Source of the DNA: Agrypnia vestita
Taxonomy: Eukaryota; Arthropoda; Insecta; Trichoptera; Phryganeidae
Direction of reading: 5' to 3'
Assembly: GCA_016648135.1 (NCBI GenBank)
Contig: JADDOH010010015.1
Coordinates: 62,001-126,000 of the forward strand
DNA: 64,000 nt
The notes under the pieces: model-generated
Databases searched by the model: none
Seen by the model: the letters and a program-made list of their open reading frames with translations, nothing else
Told to the model about the DNA's origin: nothing
Position numbers and translations under genes: made by a program
Shown here: positions 40,900 through 51,259 of the stretch, piece after piece
How positions within the stretch are numbered: position 1 is the first letter of the stretch
How the letters are laid out: every line of letters begins with the position of its first letter

Positions 40900-41117
40900 A
40901 TGTCCTTTAATATTAATATGACATTTCCTTTTTCATAATTTCTTCTCTTTTTTTTGAAAAGTTTCAATGTTGTATTTTTTTTTAAATTAAATTTAATCTT
41001 TAGTCTTCATATTTATTTAGTATCATGCAATCTGCAATCCAATTGTGCTGGAATATGAGTTAAATAGTATTAATGTGTAAAAATTTTTTTCAACTTATTT
41101 ATGATACGTCAATCTAG

Positions 41118-41361
41118 GTTGGTCCAGTGGCTTGTTCAATGCTTTCCTGTTTGCTGGGCCGTATAGTGTCACGGGCGCCCATCGTGGGTCGGACCGCTTT
41201 GATTGGCTGTGTCCGCGCACTAGCAGGAGCAAATGGCGCACTGCGCACTAGCACGGGACCAGTCGACGCGCAGAGAGAACTATTACGTGTGGCACACTCT
41301 CATGTCTACTCTTACAGCAATGAACATCTTGAAGATGCCTTAAGTATAGTGGAGAGCATAG
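41118..41361 (+). CDS. Bruce: BRUCE/BIRC6 exon 12 of window
   Basis: After caatctag it reads VGPVACSMLSCLLGRIV, then GCVRALAGANGALR, ELLRVAHSHVYSYSNEH and LEDALSIVESI; donor gtaagc. One base carried over to exon 13. 244 nt, GC-rich. Confidence 0.8.
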
Positions 41362-42024
41362 GTAAGCTATCAAATTGATCAGTTAATAGCAATATGTATT
41401 TTCACTCGATACATTAATAATTTTAATTTTACAATTTTCTTTTTTCTTAAATTAGATAAATTTTGTATTTTCAACAGGGCATCTTTCGTATTTGGGTTCC
41501 GGCTCGAGCGAGTGCGTATTATATTAGTAATGAAGTAACGTAAAAACGATTGACTGAATCTAACGACCCTTTTTGGTACTTGTATTCCTTTTACCATCAG
41601 CTATTTGTGAAAATTCCAATGGCTGCCGCACCGTTTTGCATGCGTAAAATCGTTTGATATTATTTAATTTGTATTTATATTTTTGATATTACGTTAGCCA
41701 TTTTAATTGTTAATATTTTTTGAAATTTTCCCTAAAAACATCGTGACAAAGGTACAATTGATATAGGAAGATGGTTGAAAAAATGCAGATATTGACAGAA
41801 TGGTCAATGTCTGCAAGAACTTTCTGTGGGTGGTATCATCCTGAAAAAGACTCCAAATCGTGGTCGGACTGGTAAATAGGATTATTTTAGGTTTTTTTTT
41901 AGCAACATGTACATTTTTGAAAATTAAAGTAATTAATTGTTTTTATTTTCATCGAAACCCCCTTTTTTTGTTACATTTTCGTTTGTTAACTTTTATGTTT
42001 TCCTTAGTTTTACCATATTTTTTG

Positions 42025-42063
42025 CCGTCTCCTGGAGAAGTGTGAAACTGAGGTTTTACTGTA
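42025..42063. mobile_element. pogo-type terminus
   Basis: Read in reverse: TACAGTAAAACCTCAGTTTC, then acacttctccaggag. Similar in form to the ends at 40612-40646 and 59783. An upstream fragment (41735-41880) may belong to the same element but shows no transposase. Confidence 0.35.
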
Positions 42064-42718
42064 TTACATTTTCGAAATGATTTCTTGAAATATGCAAAAA
42101 TACAGATGTTTTTCACAAAAGTTAGTGTCCTTTTCACGAGTTTTACGATTTTTGGCGAATTTCGAATTAATGATTTTTTACTTCATTTTTTGTCTATTGT
42201 TTCTTTTTTGTTCTTTCTTAATACAATTGTATCCAATATATTCTGAAAGTTGAATAATCTTTGGTAAATTTTGTCACTCTCAAATATCAACACAAGTTAG
42301 ACCCAGCTAAACAGGAAAATAATTACATTTTTAAGAAAATTAAATGAAAAGAAGTAGATTTTTTAAAACGTTTAATATGTTGGTCGATATTCACGTACCC
42401 TCTGTGTTCCAGCTGCATTTCAGTCGTCAGCGCCATGGGAAAGAATATAACTATGTACCATTCCTGCGCCTTGCATATGTAAAATTATATGTAAATATAT
42501 AAAATTACTTAAAATCATTTAAAATTCGAACAATACTATGGGCTGACGATCACCTTAACTGTGGCTTTAAAAATAATTTTTCATTTCGCTACATGCTATG
42601 TATTGAAAAATTTAATTCGCGAACATGTTATCGACCGGAAGAACTGGTCAATATATGATAGTTTTAAATTGCCATGTGACACAATCGGATGGAAATAAAG
42701 ATATAATTCATTTTACAG

Positions 42719-42969
42719 GAGTTATAGCGCAATCTACATGCAGCACATCTGGAGTGGACTCTTATGGTATCGGCGAGTCTGTATCCGGAACCGGCTCATC
42801 CAGTGATTCTAGCGGAGGAGCCGGCTTGGGTGGAATGCTGGCTGAGGCTCTGAGCGGATCGGACAATGCCCGGCCAGCTAGACCACCCGACCGTCGTGAG
42901 TTGGTGGTGGCGTTGATAGGGTTTGCCAGAGCTCTGCTAGCAATGCCCCTGCACTCGGAACAACATGTG
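42719..42969 (+). CDS. Bruce: BRUCE/BIRC6 exon 13 of window
   Basis: After ttttacag it reads VIAQSTCSTSGVDSYG, a Gly/Ser-rich part (SVSGTGSSSDSSGGAG), then LAEALSGSDNARPARPPD and LVVALIGFARALLAM, ending HSEQHV at donor gtaaaa. 251 nt, phase 0 at the end. The flanking intron holds the copia element. Confidence 0.8.
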
Positions 42970-43156
42970 GTAAAATATTTATTTATATTTTTTTTAAGTC
43001 AAAATGATGAATGGGATTGATATGATACTAAAACTAATGAAGCATTTGAATTTTTTTATTTTATCCTAAGAAGCTTTCTTTATAATAGAATATACATAAC
43101 TCTTTTGGTATGATTCGTTATATGATTTTCTTAAATTAAAAACCATGTTTCCTTAA

Positions 43157-43352
43157 TGTTAAGATAATACGAAGCGATGTGAGCTCCATCTATATCAAAT
43201 TGTGTGTATACTTCTATGGTCAGCCGCCATTTTATAATCACCATTTGTGTGTCGCGGCTCGAGCTCTGAGCAATAACATTGTCTCCCGATATATTTGATT
43301 AATATAAATAAATTCATTGCTTTAAAGGACTGTTGTTATTCATAACCCTTCA
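43157..43352 (+). repeat. copia 5' LTR
   Basis: Starts TGTTAAGATAATACG and ends CCCTTCA. Contains a TATA-like taatataaataaa stretch near 43301 that can serve as promoter and polyadenylation signal. Nearly identical to 47724-47920. Confidence 0.9.
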
Positions 43353-43368
43353 GGTTATGGGCCCAGTG
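43353..43368 (+). other. copia primer-binding site
   Basis: GGTTATGGGCCCAGTG lies directly after the LTR. It is complementary to the internal (anticodon-arm) part of initiator methionine tRNA, the half-tRNA primer known from copia. Confidence 0.75.
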
Positions 43369-43576
43369 AGTGAAATATAAACAATTTCGTGAACAATTAG
43401 TGGGATTTGCAGTGTTATAAGCGAGAACAGTTTTGCGTAAAAAAAAGGAGGTTATAAACGCGCCGTAACGTAAGTGAGCACGTTAAGGTGACGCGGACTT
43501 GGAAGTTACGTTCCGTATTGTTTACTTCGTTGGAATGCGAATACGTTCATTGTTTTGGGGTTGAAGAAACTTCGAA

Positions 43577-45550
43577 ATGGCTGCATCTATTAAAATTGAT
43601 CAATTAACTGCAAATAACTATGACACCTGGAAGATACATATGCGTACTATTCTAAAGAAAAATGATTTGTGGGAGTACGTATCGGGATCATTACCTAAAC
43701 CGTCATCAATGGACCCTAAGTATGCAGAATGGATTAAAATGGACGGAAAGGCCGAATCGGATATATTATTGGCGGTCAGTCCGAGTGAGTTAACTGCATT
43801 GGATGGCTTAGAAACTTCTAAAGCTATATGGGACAAGCTAAAGTCTATGTATCAGTCGAGTGGACCCGCAAGGAAGGCCTCTTTGTTGAAAAAATTGGTT
43901 TTGACTCGTATGCAGGAAGAAAGTGACCTACGTAAACACATAGCGGATTTCTTTGATGTTGTCAAAAAACTTAAAGAAATCGGATTGATCGTTATTGATG
44001 AACTTTTAGCCATATTATTGCTGTATAGTTTGCCGGATTCTTTCGACATGTTCAGAACGGCAATCAAATCTCGTGATGATTTGCCATCAACGGAAACGTT
44101 GAAGATCAAAATTATCGAAGATTTTGAGGGTCGTCAATCTAAAATTGTTGACCAAGGGGCTATGTTTGTCAAACGTTTCAATAAAAATGCCTTTCAGAAG
44201 AAGAATCATGACCACCGCGATAATAAGAATTACATTGAGTGTTACCGGTGTCGTCGTCGTGGGCATTTAGCAAAAGAGTGTAAGGTCAAAAATATCAGTG
44301 ACAATAAGTATAAACAGAGTGCACAACAGTTAGAACGCAATAGCAATAATGAGCGGAAGACAACAATGTTATTAAGCACCACCGAAGAGGTGATGTTGGG
44401 TGAGCAAATTAATCCTATTTGGTGTATTGACAGCGGGTGCACTAGTCATATGTGCAACCAAAAGCAAGTGATTAAGAATTTCACACAGATAAACTCTGAG
44501 CTTAATTTAGCAACTAATAGTGAAAAAACACAAATTACGGGTACGGGTAAAGTCAGCATCTCAGTGGACACGGGCAGTGAAGAACGCCAAATAGATATAG
44601 AAAAAGTGTTCTATGTATCGGATCTACGTACTAATCTATTATCAGTGTCAAAAATGACGGATTATGGGTTTGAAGTTCGATTCAGAAAAAATGACGCAAT
44701 CGTGATTGATAAAAATGACAAAATTCACATGCGTGCTGACCGTGTTGGTAATTTGTATAATGTTCGGATGAGCGAAAATGCTGTCAATATAGCTGCGACC
44801 CCAGAGACACTTATAGATATGTGGCACCAGCGTCTCGGACATCTTAATGAGCGTGATTTGAAAGCCATGGCAAAGAGTGGCATAGTACATGGGCTAAACA
44901 TCAAAGACAGTGAAAAATTGTCTCAGTGTGAGATTTGTATAAGAGAGAAGCAGACATGCACGCCTTTTTCTAAAGGATGTGAAGATCGCACAAGCGAGTT
45001 ACTAGAAATAGTGCATTCGGACGTGTGTGGTCCGATGAGACATGAGTCTTATGGCGGTAAGAAGTACTTTGTTACTTTTATCGATGACAAGTCTAGATGG
45101 TGCGAAGTCTACTTTATAGCTAACAAAAGCGACGTGTTAAGCGCGTTCAAATCGTACAAGGCTTTTGCAGAGAATTTGACAGGGAAGAAAATAAAATATC
45201 TTCAGTCAGATAATGGGCGAGAATACGTCAACAATACATTCGACGAGTACTTGAAAAAAGAAGGAATTAGAAGGAGATTAACAGCGCCTTATACGCCTCA
45301 ACAAAATGGGATTGCAGAGAGGAAAAACCGTACTCTGGTCGAGATGGCGCGCTGTATGGTGCGACAAGCAGGAAGCCCTCCTTCTTTTTGGGCGGAAACA
45401 GTGAATACTGCTAATTATGTGAGAAATAGGTGCCCAACTACAGCTTTAAGTGGCAATATACCATATACACTATGGAATGGGAAGAAGCCTACAGTAATCT
45501 ACATGCACGTGTTTGGATCTAAAGCATATTATAAAGATAAAGGACCTTAA
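43577..45550 (+). CDS. copia gag-protease-integrase
   Basis: 657-aa frame, first part of a gag-pol polyprotein. It begins with a copia-type Gag (residues 1-210: NNYDTWKIHMRTIL, ELTALDGLETSKAIWDKL), then a CCHC zinc knuckle CYRCRRRGHLAKEC (about 221-234), protease with WCIDSGCTSHM (catalytic Asp about 282), the GAG-pre-integrase box MWHQRLGHLNERDLK (about 414), and integrase with HSDVCGPM (first Asp about 481), SDNGREYVN (second Asp about 544) and QQNGIAERKNR (Glu about 583). Start is the first Met after the PBS, in MAASIKID. It ends at TAA 45548-45550; the same frame continues directly after, so this is a nonsense mutation, not a frameshift or natural boundary. Confidence 0.9.
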   Translation: MAASIKIDQLTANNYDTWKIHMRTILKKNDLWEYVSGSLPKPSSMDPKYAEWIKMDGKAESDILLAVSPSELTALDGLETSKAIWDKLKSMYQSSGPARKASLLKKLVLTRMQEESDLRKHIADFFDVVKKLKEIGLIVIDELLAILLLYSLPDSFDMFRTAIKSRDDLPSTETLKIKIIEDFEGRQSKIVDQGAMFVKRFNKNAFQKKNHDHRDNKNYIECYRCRRRGHLAKECKVKNISDNKYKQSAQQLERNSNNERKTTMLLSTTEEVMLGEQINPIWCIDSGCTSHMCNQKQVIKNFTQINSELNLATNSEKTQITGTGKVSISVDTGSEERQIDIEKVFYVSDLRTNLLSVSKMTDYGFEVRFRKNDAIVIDKNDKIHMRADRVGNLYNVRMSENAVNIAATPETLIDMWHQRLGHLNERDLKAMAKSGIVHGLNIKDSEKLSQCEICIREKQTCTPFSKGCEDRTSELLEIVHSDVCGPMRHESYGGKKYFVTFIDDKSRWCEVYFIANKSDVLSAFKSYKAFAENLTGKKIKYLQSDNGREYVNNTFDEYLKKEGIRRRLTAPYTPQQNGIAERKNRTLVEMARCMVRQAGSPPSFWAETVNTANYVRNRCPTTALSGNIPYTLWNGKKPTVIYMHVFGSKAYYKDKGP

Positions 45551-45589
45551 AAAGGCAAGTTTGATTCAAGGTCACAATTAGGAGTTTTT

Positions 45590-47659
45590 GTGGGCTATGA
45601 TACTCAATCTAAAGCTTATAGAATACATGACCCTAAGATGAGAAAAATCGTTGTAACTCGAGATGTAAAATTCATAAATGAAACGGCATTCAAGGATGAG
45701 TACAAAGAAATACTTGATGAAGAAGAAGATACTGACTATGAACAAGTAAATATAGAATTGAATGAGCCAACCACAAATGATGAAATGAGAGAAAGCAGTA
45801 GAATGCCTGTAATAGAAGCAGGTGAAAGTAGAGAAACTGGTCTATTACAAAGAAAAAGAAAATCAACAGTCTCATGGGAAAGATTAATAGAACCATCAAA
45901 AAGAGGACGAGGAAGACCACGTATAATACGTTCCGGTTCAGTGGGAAGACCGCGAAAGGAGCACAATTTAGTAAGAGATAATACTGAAAGTGAAAGTGAA
46001 TCAGATATTGAAGAGACTAATGCGCAGATGATAGCTGGGATAACTATTGTAGAACCGATTACATGGCATGAAATAGAAAAGAGTAATGATGTTGATGCAT
46101 GGAAAGGAGCCATGGAGGACGAGTACTTAGCACAAATAAAGAATAAGACATGGGAAATAGTTACAAGGCCAAAACAACGAAAAGTGATCGGAAATCGATT
46201 TGTATTTAGCACTAAAACTACTGGGAAGAAAGTACGTCTCGTCGCAAAAGGTTGTTCGCAACGGCCAGGGGAGGATTTCCATGAGACATCGTCTCCGGTC
46301 GTGAGATCTTCATCAATAAGACTGATAGCTGCTGTATCAGCCGAGTTAGGATTAAATATCCATCAAATGGATGTAGTGACTGCATACCTGAATGGTACAC
46401 TTGATGAAGAGGTTTACATGGAAGTGCCGGATCACCTAAGCGATGTTTTGAATAGATTACTCGCAAACCAAAAGATTGGTTCCCAAAGAAAAGTTATTAA
46501 AGATAAGAATCTAATTGAAACAGCTAAACGCTGGGACAAAGCATTGAGTGAATGTAGTGATAGTGTGTGTGTTTTAAAGAAATCCCTGTATGGTTTGCGT
46601 CAGTCAGGGTTACAGTGGTGTAAAGAATTAGTGAGAATGCTGATAAAAATAGGTTTTGAAGCGTTAGCACAAGATCCATGTGTATTCATAGCACAGAAAG
46701 GTGAGCGACTGATGTTGATTGCTATTTATGTTGATGACATTATTTTGGCAGGAAATGATGATGTATGGATGAAAAATATAAAGAAACAGTTATCAAGTGA
46801 GTTTGAAATGAAAGATTTAGGAAAGATAAGTAATTGTTTGGGTATTGAATTTAGTCGTGATGAAGAAAACAGAGTGTTTCTTAATCAAAGGGTTTATATA
46901 GAGAAAGTGTTAGAACGATTCCATATGAGTGAGTGTAAACCTGCAGTGACGCCTCTAGATGTTAATGTGAAATTAGAAAAACCGGTAAGTGTGAATGAGG
47001 ACATAATGAAACAGTACCCATACCAAAGCTTGATAGGAGCGTTACTTTATCTGGCTGTATCGACTAGACCAGACATAGCGTTTGCCGTAAATTATTTAAG
47101 CCAATTTAATAGTAATTATAGTGTTGAGCACTGGAAGGCGGCTAAACGTATCATGAGATATTTAAAAGGTACATCTGACTACGGTTTAGTTTATGAAAGA
47201 ACCGGGCTGCCTTTGTTCGGTGTGGTCGATGCAGACTGGGGAGCAAATGCCATAGATCGTAGATCATATTCTGGATTTGCATTTATTTTAGCCGGTGCCC
47301 CGATCAGTTGGGAGGCACGTAAGCAACGGAGTGTTGCGCTATCGAGTACGGAAGCGGAATACATGGCACTATCCGAAGCTTCAAAGGAAGCCATGTATTT
47401 ATGTGATGTTTTGGGTAACGTTGGTATTGAAAGTGAGTGTGTGACGTTATTCAACGATAATCAGGGTGCCATAAAACTTGCTCAGAGTAGAAACTTTCAT
47501 TCTCGCACAAAACATATAGCAGTGAGACACCACTTTATTCGAGATATGTGCAAACAAGGTGTAATTGATTTGAAATACTTATGTACTGATGAGATGCCTG
47601 CTGATGTTTTGACGAAAGGTTTGAGTGGATCAAAACATCATGATTGTCGCGTAACCTAG
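45590..47659 (+). CDS. copia integrase tail, reverse transcriptase and RNase H
   Basis: 689-aa frame in the same phase as the upstream ORF; coding resumes immediately after the stop at 45548. First comes the integrase C-terminal part (GYDTQSKAYRIHDPK, MRKIVVTRDVKF) and an acidic linker with AT-hook-like RGRGRPR. The copia RT follows: IHQMDVVTAYLNG (motif A Asp), VLKKSLYGLRQSGLQW and IYVDDIILAG (catalytic YVDD). The RNase H has VVDADWGAN (Asp), ALSSTEAEYMALSEA (Glu) and FNDNQGAIKLA (Asp). All catalytic residues are in place. The enzyme would make the cDNA in particles with the Gag of the same polyprotein. Confidence 0.9.
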   Translation: MGYDTQSKAYRIHDPKMRKIVVTRDVKFINETAFKDEYKEILDEEEDTDYEQVNIELNEPTTNDEMRESSRMPVIEAGESRETGLLQRKRKSTVSWERLIEPSKRGRGRPRIIRSGSVGRPRKEHNLVRDNTESESESDIEETNAQMIAGITIVEPITWHEIEKSNDVDAWKGAMEDEYLAQIKNKTWEIVTRPKQRKVIGNRFVFSTKTTGKKVRLVAKGCSQRPGEDFHETSSPVVRSSSIRLIAAVSAELGLNIHQMDVVTAYLNGTLDEEVYMEVPDHLSDVLNRLLANQKIGSQRKVIKDKNLIETAKRWDKALSECSDSVCVLKKSLYGLRQSGLQWCKELVRMLIKIGFEALAQDPCVFIAQKGERLMLIAIYVDDIILAGNDDVWMKNIKKQLSSEFEMKDLGKISNCLGIEFSRDEENRVFLNQRVYIEKVLERFHMSECKPAVTPLDVNVKLEKPVSVNEDIMKQYPYQSLIGALLYLAVSTRPDIAFAVNYLSQFNSNYSVEHWKAAKRIMRYLKGTSDYGLVYERTGLPLFGVVDADWGANAIDRRSYSGFAFILAGAPISWEARKQRSVALSSTEAEYMALSEASKEAMYLCDVLGNVGIESECVTLFNDNQGAIKLAQSRNFHSRTKHIAVRHHFIRDMCKQGVIDLKYLCTDEMPADVLTKGLSGSKHHDCRVT

Positions 47660-47712
47660 GTATGATGGATGAGAGTATGTAAGAATAGGAATAGGAATAC
47701 TCGCTCACGACT

Positions 47713-47723
47713 TCGAGGGGAGG
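47713..47723 (+). other. copia polypurine tract
   Basis: Purine-rich cgaggggagg immediately precedes the 3' LTR; the primer for plus-strand DNA synthesis in copia elements. Confidence 0.7.
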
Positions 47724-47920
47724 TGTTAAAGATAATACGAAGCGACGTGAGCTCCATCTATATCAAATTGTGTGTACACTTCTATGGTCAGCCGCCATTT
47801 TATAATCACCATTTGTGTGTCGCGGCTCGAGCTCTGAGCAATAACATTGTCTCCCGATATATTTGATTAATATAAATAAATTCATTGCTTTAAAGGACTG
47901 TTGTTATTCATAACCCTTCA
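47724..47920 (+). repeat. copia 3' LTR
   Basis: Starts TGTTAAAGATAATACG and ends CCCTTCA. Differs from the 5' LTR by one inserted A and about three substitutions. Confidence 0.9.
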
Positions 47921-48330
47921 CTAAGAATGCTGCAAAAAAATGAGTTAGTGTTGAAAGCAGTCCCTTAATATAATTCAGATTTTATGATGTGCTACCTCTG
48001 TCTACCTAGATTTTTTAATTTCGTGTACAGATGGATCCATTCTCATTACTTTGCATCATCTTAGTAGTTGTGTCTTGACTATTATTATGTAACATTGTAT
48101 AATTTGTCAGTTTTGACATTGGACAAATGTCTTGACAGTTATCATAGAATTTTTACAGGTACATAAATAAGCACATCCTGTTTTGTGTAATAACAATCTA
48201 ATTATTCTGATAACAGAGGGGATGTTTATAATATTTAAACAAAAATACGAACTATAAAAAAATAGTACTTCAATAAATGCCCAGTATGTGAAAAGAAAGT
48301 AGAAATGGAAAAGGCAAAAATTTTGTTTTT
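47921..48330. other. Intron, nothing recognised
   Basis: AT-rich DNA to the right of the copia element. No gene or repeat end recognised. Confidence 0.45.
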
Positions 48331-48334
48331 TTGA

Positions 48335-50290
48335 ATAGGAACCAAATGGAGGGCATCATATACTTAAATATACAAAGTTTACTAGCCCACAAAGAGGAAC
48401 TAGAAATATTATTGGAACAAAAAAATAAGAATGGTAATGTTAAGTGAATCACATATTACAGAAAAGGTACAAGATTGTGAAATAAGTTTCTTATTTTATT
48501 ATATTGTACCAGAAAGTATAATAAAAAGAAGAACATATAGCATATGGTACAATAATCATTTGAAAAATATGCAATATGAAAGAGATAGGTTATATAAAAT
48601 AGCAAAAATAACAAAAAATCGGGAGGACTGGGAAAAATTTAAATTACATAGAAATAAATACACAAATGAACTAAAAAATAACAAAAATCGATACTTTCAA
48701 ACTAAAATCGAGAATGAAAAAGGCGATTCGAAAAAATGTGGTCTATATATAATAAAGTCATTAATGCAAAATGATCCAAGCAAAATAAATGAAGATATTA
48801 AATTTCCCCCAGAAATAGAAGGATCTAATATCGCAAATAAATTTAACAAATATTTTGTAAATAGTGTGGAAGAAATAAACAAAAGCATATCTAATACAAA
48901 CGTAGATTTAAAGGAAAATAATACTATAGAAGAAAAAAAAATTCAACTTAAGTTAAAACCAATCTCTATAGAACAATTAAAAGTATATTTAAAAAAATGA
49001 AATCATAACCTAGTCCAGATGGAATAACCATAAAGTTGATACGAGAATCACTACCTATAACAGAAAAATACCTCGTAAATATTATAAATGAATCTATTAA
49101 CATAGGAACTTTTCCACAATCATGGAAAATATCGAGGGTTAACCCAATACCAAAGATTAAAAATACTAAAAAATGTGAAGAATTTAGACCAGTAAATACG
49201 CTTCCAAAGTATGAACAGATACTAGAATATATTATAAAAGAACAGCTTGTTTACTATTTGGAAAGAGAAAATATACTATGTGAGGAACAACGTGGATTTA
49301 GAAGTAAACACTCTTGTGAAATGGCTCTAAATTTAGTACTTGGAAGATTGGAAAGAGGATACGGATAAAAGTAGATTTGTCATTGCTGTATTCCTGGATT
49401 TCAAAAGAGCGTTTTAAACTATAGATCGTGAAATTATATTGCAAAAATTGTCAAAGTGATATGACATTTAGACAAATAATTAAATTTAATGTACTTCTAT
49501 TTATATACAAAATTGTTAATGGACACAACAATACATTTGAATTAGTAAGAAAAATAAGACAAAACCAAAATGAACATGACCATTGTACAAGAAAAAAAGT
49601 AACCCATAAAAACCAAGTTTTTATTATACTCCCTTTCTTTGTAAAATATAACAATTAAAGACGAATTAAAACATATAACATAACACTAAACTTACAGTAA
49701 TTTAATATATTTCTAAAATGTCAGATGTTTTGAGCTTTGATAAAAGACATGCATGCTTTGAAGATTGAATTCTAAAAACATTTGTCAGTCAATTTAGATT
49801 TTCGACATTCGTAGTGAAGTACCTATTATGTATAGAAAATATTCCGAGACGTTATCTGGCCGCCGTTGCTAGTAAGCAAACTTTTCAAATGATTCCAATT
49901 TGAAAAAACCAATAAAATTTCTAAAATCCAAAATTATACTATAATTATTAATTTTTTTTAACAAAAATTTGATAGATCTTCTTGATCATCGTCACGAGTC
50001 TACTTGCCAAGTTTCAGCTCGATTGGATCACGGCAAAATGGTTAAAAATCGATCCAAAGTCTTTTCACCCGACAAGCCGGCAAGCAAGCAAGCAGACGCC
50101 ACGAGTTAATATAAAGGGAGTAAAAAAGATGAAATAAGATTGCCATTTAGAAAGAAAAAAAGATCGCAAATTTCTGTGATGTGCAGTGGGATGAAGTTTT
50201 ATGTGAGTCTGCCAGAGGATATTAGAGATGAAAAAATATGAACATTTTTAAGAAAAAACTAAGAAAGTTTGTGATACGTACTTTTGATTA
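48335..50290 (+). pseudogene. Jockey-type LINE ORF2, decayed and split
   Basis: 48360-48420 reads ILYLNIQSLLAHKEEL (endonuclease start). 48431-49000 gives the RT linker (RTYSIWYNNHLKNMQYER, FPPEIEGSNIANKFNKYF). 49036-49368 gives VNPIPKIKNTKKCEEF, RPVNTLPKYEQILE and ENILCEEQRGFRSKHSCE (fingers). The catalytic palm is missing, deleted at about 49370-49430. 49450-49628 and 50123-50280 give the C-terminus (FNVLLFIYKIVNG, HCTRKK, then SGMKFYVSLPEDIRDE, KKLRKFVI), interrupted by a later insertion at 49629. Jockey clade by overall pattern. Confidence 0.65.
49629..50120. mobile_element. TA-flanked MITE inside the LINE
   Basis: Ends read CTCCCTTTCTTTG at the left and, inverted, CTCCCTTTATATTAAC at the right. 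TA lies at 49627-49628 and 50121-50122. LINE coding sequence resumes across the insert. Mariner/Tc1-type by target. The interior has a run of aagcaagcaagcagac but no ORF. Confidence 0.6.
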
Positions 50291-50575
50291 GAAATTTGAT
50301 ATACTGATATTTTACAATATATATAAATGTATTTACCTATTTTAAGAACAATAAAAAAAATATATATTTATCATAAACCTTTGCTTAAAAGGGTCTTCCG
50401 AAGCGGGATTCTCCTACACCTTTGATATGAATGATTTTATATATGTTTAATATTTGATTTTGCTGTTTTACATATTTCTAACTTTTTTTTAACATTTACA
50501 AATTAAATTTTTGTTTGTAATGTAAAAGTAATATAAAAAAAAAAATACATTGAACTTTTAACTATTGTTTTTCAG

Positions 50576-50717
50576 TCGGATCCCATGGAACAGGTAACAG
50601 AACAAACGACAGATGAGAGCCAAACAGACGAGAGCAAAGCTTCACAACAGACTACATCCGATGGGGCTAATATTTCTGCGTCTACTACCAATGCTATCCC
50701 CTGCTTGGCTGACAAAG
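50576..50717 (+). CDS. Bruce: BRUCE/BIRC6 exon 14 of window
   Basis: After tttttcag it reads SDPMEQVTEQTTDES, then TDESKASQQTTSDG and ISASTTNAIPCLADK; donor gtacac, one base carried over. A polar, acidic, Ser/Thr/Gln-rich, probably disordered segment. 142 nt. Confidence 0.75.
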
Positions 50718-50882
50718 GTACACTATATCTTTACTGCTTCGAAATATCTTTACAAATATCCTGGGTAGTCTAATTAAGCTCACCCAACATAATATTTTCT
50801 TAGCTGATGAAATTATATTTTAACAAAAGGATTGGCATTTGCTTCTACTGGACAACTGTCGGTTTAAGAAAGACAACCTAAG

Positions 50883-50998
50883 TAGTATGTGTAAGCTGTG
50901 CGTACGTAGCGCATTGTTTCACTGTGTTGGTATTTAAATCCGTGAACACCAACACAACGAAACAATGTGTGTCGTATGCACCTCTTACACATACTAAT
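50883..50998. repeat. Foldback hairpin, about 50-bp arms
   Basis: tagtatgtgtaagctgtgcg and cattgtttcactgtgttgg on the left are mirrored on the right (aacaccaacacaacgaaac, then cttacacatacta). It could form a long hairpin; a small MITE or palindrome of unknown family. A 22-bp direct duplication (catactaatttgattgta) follows. Confidence 0.6.
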
Positions 50999-51140
50999 TT
51001 GATTGTATTTACACATACTAATTTGATTGTAAAGATGTATACCTGTTACTGAACTATTTTTCATTTACCCTGTTATTTCTAGTGATGCTATTTTAGTGAT
51101 GGTTATATGATAATCGTTATTTGAGATTTGTGTCTTTATT

Positions 51141-51258
51141 TGAGATTTGCAATTTTTATGGAAAACCATCAATACGAAATAACAGTTAATAGGCATGAAT
51201 TTTTGCAATTTTGATGGAAAACCAACAGTACGAAATAACAGTTAATAGGCATGATGAC
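51141..51258. repeat. Tandem duplication, about 57-bp unit
   Basis: gcaatttttatggaaaacc...cagttaataggcatga occurs twice in a row with a few changes. Confidence 0.7.
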
Positions 51259-51259
51259 A

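Larger units (their letters stand above)
43157..47920 (+). mobile_element. Ty1/copia LTR retrotransposon, nearly complete
   Basis: Two LTRs of 196 and 197 bp differ at only about four positions, so insertion is recent. A primer-binding site follows the 5' LTR and a polypurine tract precedes the 3' LTR. The internal region encodes one gag-pol frame in copia order (protease, integrase, RT, RNase H) with a single premature stop. Flanks (cttaa and ctaag) do not form a clear 5-bp duplication. It lies in the intron between BRUCE exons 13 and 14, on the same strand. Confidence 0.9.

Noticed and set aside
45690..46212. Minus-strand frames within copia pol
   Set aside because: Shadows of the intact plus-strand polyprotein.
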